Positions 5,633 to 8,126 of a DNA stretch of 8,126 bases are shown here, piece by piece; position 1 is the stretch's first letter, and every line of letters starts with the position of its first letter. A program made the position numbers and the translations under genes. The DNA comes from Planctomycetota bacterium. GTDB taxonomy: Bacteria; Planctomycetota; Planctomycetia; Isosphaerales; Isosphaeraceae. The notes beneath the pieces are model-generated. The model was not told the DNA's origin and ran no database searches. It worked only from the letters and a program-made list of their open reading frames with translations. Where the stretch lies: NCBI GenBank assembly GCA_021778575.1, contig JAJYCH010000177.1:1-8126 (forward strand), read 5' to 3'.

Positions 5633-6736
5633 TCAGAAGACCTCAACGAGCGGTTGACCGAGGACTTCGCGACGAATCGAGATCCCCAACCCCGGCGCCG
5701 GCGAGGCCGCGAGCCGACCGTTGACACGCTGCGGCGCTCCCGAGGCGGTGCTCAATGTCACGTAACTATTGAAGTCGGTCGAGCTGAACAGTAACTCCGG
5801 AGGAGTCGAGTGAGCCAGGTGAGCGATCGCCGCCGTGGCGACGTCGCCCCCCCAGGTATCCTCGATCGTCATGGCGATCCCGAGCGAAACGCAGAGGTCG
5901 CGAGCCTGACGGATCTTGGTCAAGCCGCCGAACTTGCTGATCTTCAGGTTCACGACGTCCATCGCGCCGTCGCCGAATCCGCGGAGGAGCGCCTCGATCC
6001 CATCGATCGACTCGTCCATGACGAACGGATGATCGGTCCGCCGGCGGATCGCCAGGCATTCCTCGTATCCGTAGCAGGGCTGTTCGATATAGACATCGAC
6101 GTCACGAACGCCCCGGACGACGCGCGCGGCCTCGTGCATCAACCAGCCGGTATTGGCGTCGGCAACCAGGCGATCTCCCGGTTCCAGAACGGCGGCCACC
6201 GCCTTGATCCGAGCAATGTCCGTATCCGGGTCGCCACCGACCTTGAGCTGAAATTTCCGGTATCCTTCGGCCCGATAGCCGGCCACGTTGGCCGCCATCT
6301 CTTCCGGTGACTGCTGCGAGATCGCCCGATAAAGCACGAAATCGTCGCCGTACCGTCCTCCCAGCAAGTTGCAAACCGGCATCCCCGCCGCCTTGCCCAG
6401 GATGTCCCAGCAGGCGATATCGATACCCGACTTGACGTAAGGGTGCCCCTTCATCGCCGCGTCCATCCGGCGGTTGAGCTTGCCAAGCTGGGTCGGGTCC
6501 TCGCCGATCAGGTGCGGAGCCAGTTCGGCGATCCCCGCGCGAACTCCCGAGGCATAGCTAGCCAGGTATGCCGAGCCAAGCGGACAGACCTCGCCGTGGC
6601 CGAGGAGCCCCTCATCGGTCTCGACCTCGACGATCGTGCTATCGAAGACCGCGACCGATTTTCCACCCGACCACTTGTAAGTCCCCTCGAACAAGGGAAG
6701 ATCAACGCGATAAGCTGCAATCCGACGAATTCTCAT
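5633..6736 (-). CDS. Enolase-superfamily dehydratase/racemase, cis-3-hydroxy-L-proline dehydratase-like
   Basis: This 367-aa enzyme of the mandelate racemase/muconate lactonizing group has the usual capping domain (about 1-125) and TIM barrel. Metal ligands are clear: D193 in VADANTGW, E218 in YIEQP and D241 in MDES. Candidate catalytic lysines are K165 (KFQLKVGG, with K161 in a KxxxK arrangement) and K268 (LKISKFGG), on opposite faces as in proline-derivative racemases and dehydratases of this superfamily. [20 protein letters not shown] near the N-terminus and IEDTWGGD and SSTDFNSY near the end resemble cis-3-hydroxy-L-proline dehydratases and hydroxyproline betaine epimerases, so breakdown of a modified proline is likely; exact substrate unsure. 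Length is normal. ATG 6736 is chosen because homology begins there; an in-frame extension up to 6943 would run through the upstream terminator. The ribosome site is weak (GTGGGAA). No obvious link to the Ubl genes downstream. Confidence 0.88.
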   Translation of the reverse strand: MRIRRIAAYRVDLPLFEGTYKWSGGKSVAVFDSTIVEVETDEGLLGHGEVCPLGSAYLASYASGVRAGIAELAPHLIGEDPTQLGKLNRRMDAAMKGHPYVKSGIDIACWDILGKAAGMPVCNLLGGRYGDDFVLYRAISQQSPEEMAANVAGYRAEGYRKFQLKVGGDPDTDIARIKAVAAVLEPGDRLVADANTGWLMHEAARVVRGVRDVDVYIEQPCYGYEECLAIRRRTDHPFVMDESIDGIEALLRGFGDGAMDVVNLKISKFGGLTKIRQARDLCVSLGIAMTIEDTWGGDVATAAIAHLAHSTPPELLFSSTDFNSYVTLSTASGAPQRVNGRLAASPAPGLGISIRREVLGQPLVEVF

Positions 6737-6855
6737 AGGTGTTCCCACTTCGATTCCAACTCTACCAATGACAATGGCCCAGAACACCGCGAGGATGCCG
6801 CAAGCCGATCGAGTTCCTGATCCTTCCGGTCGGACAGACCCCGTCGGCCAATCCT

Positions 6856-6872
6856 GAGACGCAAATCGTCTC
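6856..6872. repeat. Small inverted repeat GAGACG-N5-CGTCTC
   Basis: A perfect 6-base inverted repeat with a 5-base spacer lies 120 bases upstream of the dehydratase start, in the gap that follows the terminator. The place suits an operator or promoter element, but arms this short can occur by chance and no clear -35/-10 pair accompanies it. Confidence 0.3.
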
Positions 6873-6896
6873 ACAAAAGGCTGAGGACAGCAACGA

Positions 6897-6932
6897 AAAA
6901 GGGAGTCACCTCGGTCGAGGTGACTCCCTTTT
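6897..6932 (-). terminator. Intrinsic terminator, perfect 16-bp stem
   Basis: AAAAGGGAGTCACCTC at 6897-6912 pairs exactly with 6917-6932 around a 4-base loop. On the minus strand the stem is followed by a run of T, giving a textbook rho-independent terminator 39 bases after the stop of the exported protein gene at 7583-6972. It should isolate that gene from the dehydratase and Ubl genes. The A/T-flanked symmetric stem could also work on the other strand. Confidence 0.93.
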
Positions 6933-6971
6933 AAAACCAGCATCAGTCATTGATGACATAGTCTGCCGCGA

Positions 6972-7583
6972 TCAAGGGACGACGACGGAGCCCGAACCAC
7001 CGATCAGGATGTTCGACCGCGCCGAAGCGAGGTCGTCCAGGAACGAGAGGTCCTGATCCTTCTTGAACCAGTAGAGCCCTACCTCGACGAAGTGTCGGCC
7101 ACTCGGCAGCTCGATGACTTCGGAGAACGTCGGCGAGCCCTGGCCGATCCCGGCGACGTCGAACACCTGATGGTCGTAGACGAGTTTGATCGTCGCCGGA
7201 CCGCTGGGAACGCCCCCCACGTCGGGAGCGGCCGACAAGACCCAGACGTAAGAGACGTCGCCACGACTATCGATAATATCCGCCGAAGCGTCCACCTTGA
7301 GCTGGTTACCGATCAGCGTGTGCTGGTGCCCCTTCAGACGGAACATGGCCACGGGCGGAGCAGCAGGGACAATGACACTACCAGGGGGCAGTTGGGCCTG
7401 AGTGGATGGGATGGCATTGAGCGGAACGTTCAATGTCGTCTTGTCGGTGTGAGGCGTGACCGAAGCCGCCGGTGATCCGGCGTCCTTCTTGTCACGAATC
7501 TGGGCCATCAGCGACTTCGTGATCGACCAGATCGCTAAACAGACACAACTGAGGACGATCACTCGAAGAACGTTCCTACGCAT
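6972..7583 (-). CDS. Exported or membrane-anchored hypothetical protein with beta-rich domain
   Basis: The 203-aa product begins MRRN followed by a hydrophobic core (about residues 5-20) that fits a signal peptide or single anchor. Residues 30-80 are a low-complexity Ala/Pro/Thr/Ser-rich linker. Residues 82-203 look beta-rich and may be an Ig- or PKD-like fold: alternating strands such as DVSYVWVLS, ATIKLVYD and RHFVEVGLYWF, ending GGSGSVVVP. No catalytic motif is visible and I do not recognise the family. ATG 7583 is chosen because the signal-like segment begins there and GGGAG lies 9 bases upstream; an in-frame extension to 7808 is antisense-like shadow sequence overlapping the ORF at 7986-7657. 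The gene is followed by the terminator at 6897-6932, so it ends a transcription unit. Function unknown; probably acts outside the cytoplasmic membrane. Confidence 0.75.
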   Translation of the reverse strand: MRRNVLRVIVLSCVCLAIWSITKSLMAQIRDKKDAGSPAASVTPHTDKTTLNVPLNAIPSTQAQLPPGSVIVPAAPPVAMFRLKGHQHTLIGNQLKVDASADIIDSRGDVSYVWVLSAAPDVGGVPSGPATIKLVYDHQVFDVAGIGQGSPTFSEVIELPSGRHFVEVGLYWFKKDQDLSFLDDLASARSNILIGGSGSVVVP

Positions 7584-7656
7584 TAGTGAAGGCTCCCGAT
7601 TCCTGAGAAGTTGGGCGGCGGTTGTCGAACCGACGATCGGCTCGATCCTCCGCGAG

Positions 7657-7986
7657 TCAGGGACCACCTGGCCCGCTATTGATGAGGCCGTTAATAATGA
7701 TCGTGAAATAGGGTGCCCGGAGAGTGGGCGGTGGATAACCGATACCTGGGTTGAATGCAGAGCCCCAGAGCTGGATCTGATAAAAGGTATTGGCGGAAAG
7801 CGGGCCAAACTTATCGATGATCGAGATCGTACTGGTCGAAGAGCAAGAGGAGACGGGGATCGTGATCGTTGGGATCATCGACGGTACTGATGTGAACCGA
7901 TCGGTACTGGCGGACCCGCTGGAGACCAGTGTCCCGAGGCAGAGTTTGCAGAGCGAACTCTGACCATTGGAACAAACCAACTTCAT
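7657..7986 (-). CDS. Short Ser/Thr/Ile-rich hypothetical protein
   Basis: A 109-aa ORF from ATG 7986. It is rich in Ser, Thr, Ile and Pro, with four cysteines in the first half and a hydrophobic, strand-like second half (FTIIINGLI) before a GPGGP end. Its codons favour C or G at the third base, for example ATC over ATT, as in the neighbouring genes, which supports coding. Against it, no Shine-Dalgarno precedes the ATG and there is no clear signal peptide. The frame stays open upstream for 19 codons to the TGA that ends the gene at the right edge, without another standard start. I recognise no family. It could be a small surface protein or a remnant. Confidence 0.45.
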   Translation of the reverse strand: MKLVCSNGQSSLCKLCLGTLVSSGSASTDRFTSVPSMIPTITIPVSSCSSTSTISIIDKFGPLSANTFYQIQLWGSAFNPGIGYPPPTLRAPYFTIIINGLINSGPGGP

Positions 7987-8043
7987 GGTCGACGTAATCG
8001 TCCAGAAATAACCACTCGCATTACTGACTGGAGTTTTGCAAAG

Positions 8044-8126
8044 TCAGCTTAACCCCAGTTGGGACACCACATGATCAAACGGCCGTTCCTTCTCTGTCAC
8101 CTGCTCGATCACCCAGGCCAGCGTCG
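8044..8126 (-). CDS. C-terminal end of an unrecognised gene, cut by window edge
   Basis: The last 26 codons and TGA stop of a gene entering from the right edge. The other two minus-strand frames are closed here. The residues (VIEQVTEKERPFDHVVSQLG and a short tail) look like an amphipathic helical end of a soluble protein. Too little is present to name it. The stop is in the same frame as the ORF at 7986-7657. Confidence 0.5.
   Translation of the reverse strand, partial: TLAWVIEQVTEKERPFDHVVSQLGLS

Noticed and set aside
6737..6943. N-terminal extension of the dehydratase to 6943
   Set aside because: It would be translated through the perfect terminator hairpin, and family similarity begins at ATG 6736.
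1..8126. CRISPR arrays, tRNA or rRNA genes, transposases, attachment sites
   Set aside because: No regularly spaced repeats, cloverleaf, rRNA segments, transposase motifs or flanking direct repeats were seen on either strand. Frequent CGATCG/GATCGCGATC words look like general composition.

Overview
The window comes from a moderately GC-rich bacterial chromosome on which every supported gene lies on the minus strand. The gene content points to a planctomycete, perhaps an Isosphaeraceae- or Gemmataceae-like one. It holds a ubiquitin-like conjugation cassette, a bacterial RING-type treble clef, an enolase-superfamily dehydratase, and secreted or membrane proteins of no clear family. The taxonomic assignment is inferred from content and style; there is no rRNA or other marker here.

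In transcription order (high to low coordinates) the layout is as follows. (1) The last 26 codons of an unrecognised gene sit at the right edge. (2) A short Ser/Thr-rich hypothetical ORF lies at 7986-7657. (3) A 203-aa exported protein lies at 7583-6972 and is closed by a perfect 16-bp-stem intrinsic terminator at 6897-6932. (4) A mandelate racemase/muconate lactonizing-type enzyme most like cis-3-hydroxy-L-proline dehydratases lies at 6736-5633. (5) The centrepiece is a co-directional ubiquitin-like (Ubl) cassette: a membrane-anchored RING-like protein (candidate E3, 5549-4719), a YukD/EsaB-like beta-grasp Ubl (4544-4245), an E2 with an HPN motif and catalytic Cys (4212-3550), an E1/ThiF adenylating enzyme (3521-2265), and a JAMM/MPN+ isopeptidase with two membrane spans around a long coiled coil (1958-546). 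(6) A Ste24/CAAX-type M48 membrane protease starts at 559, overlaps the JAMM gene by 14 bases and runs off the left edge. It has no ATG, GTG or TTG at the position its signal peptide requires; it appears to start at ATC behind a strong Shine-Dalgarno.

Taken together, E1 would adenylate the Ubl and pass it to the E2. The RING-like protein would bring the charged E2 to the membrane, and the JAMM protein, also membrane-anchored, would process or remove the Ubl. Placing the writer, the eraser and a Ste24-like membrane protease in one gene row suggests Ubl modification of membrane proteins, possibly for quality control or defence. The component families and their clustering in some bacteria, including planctomycetes, are established. 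The membrane-protease link and the regulation are inference from this sequence. The Ubl does not end in GlyGly (its last residues are A-G-R-V), so its maturation and conjugation chemistry are open. A perfect 10-bp inverted repeat sits directly upstream of the Ubl ribosome binding site and may be an operator or an RNA hairpin.
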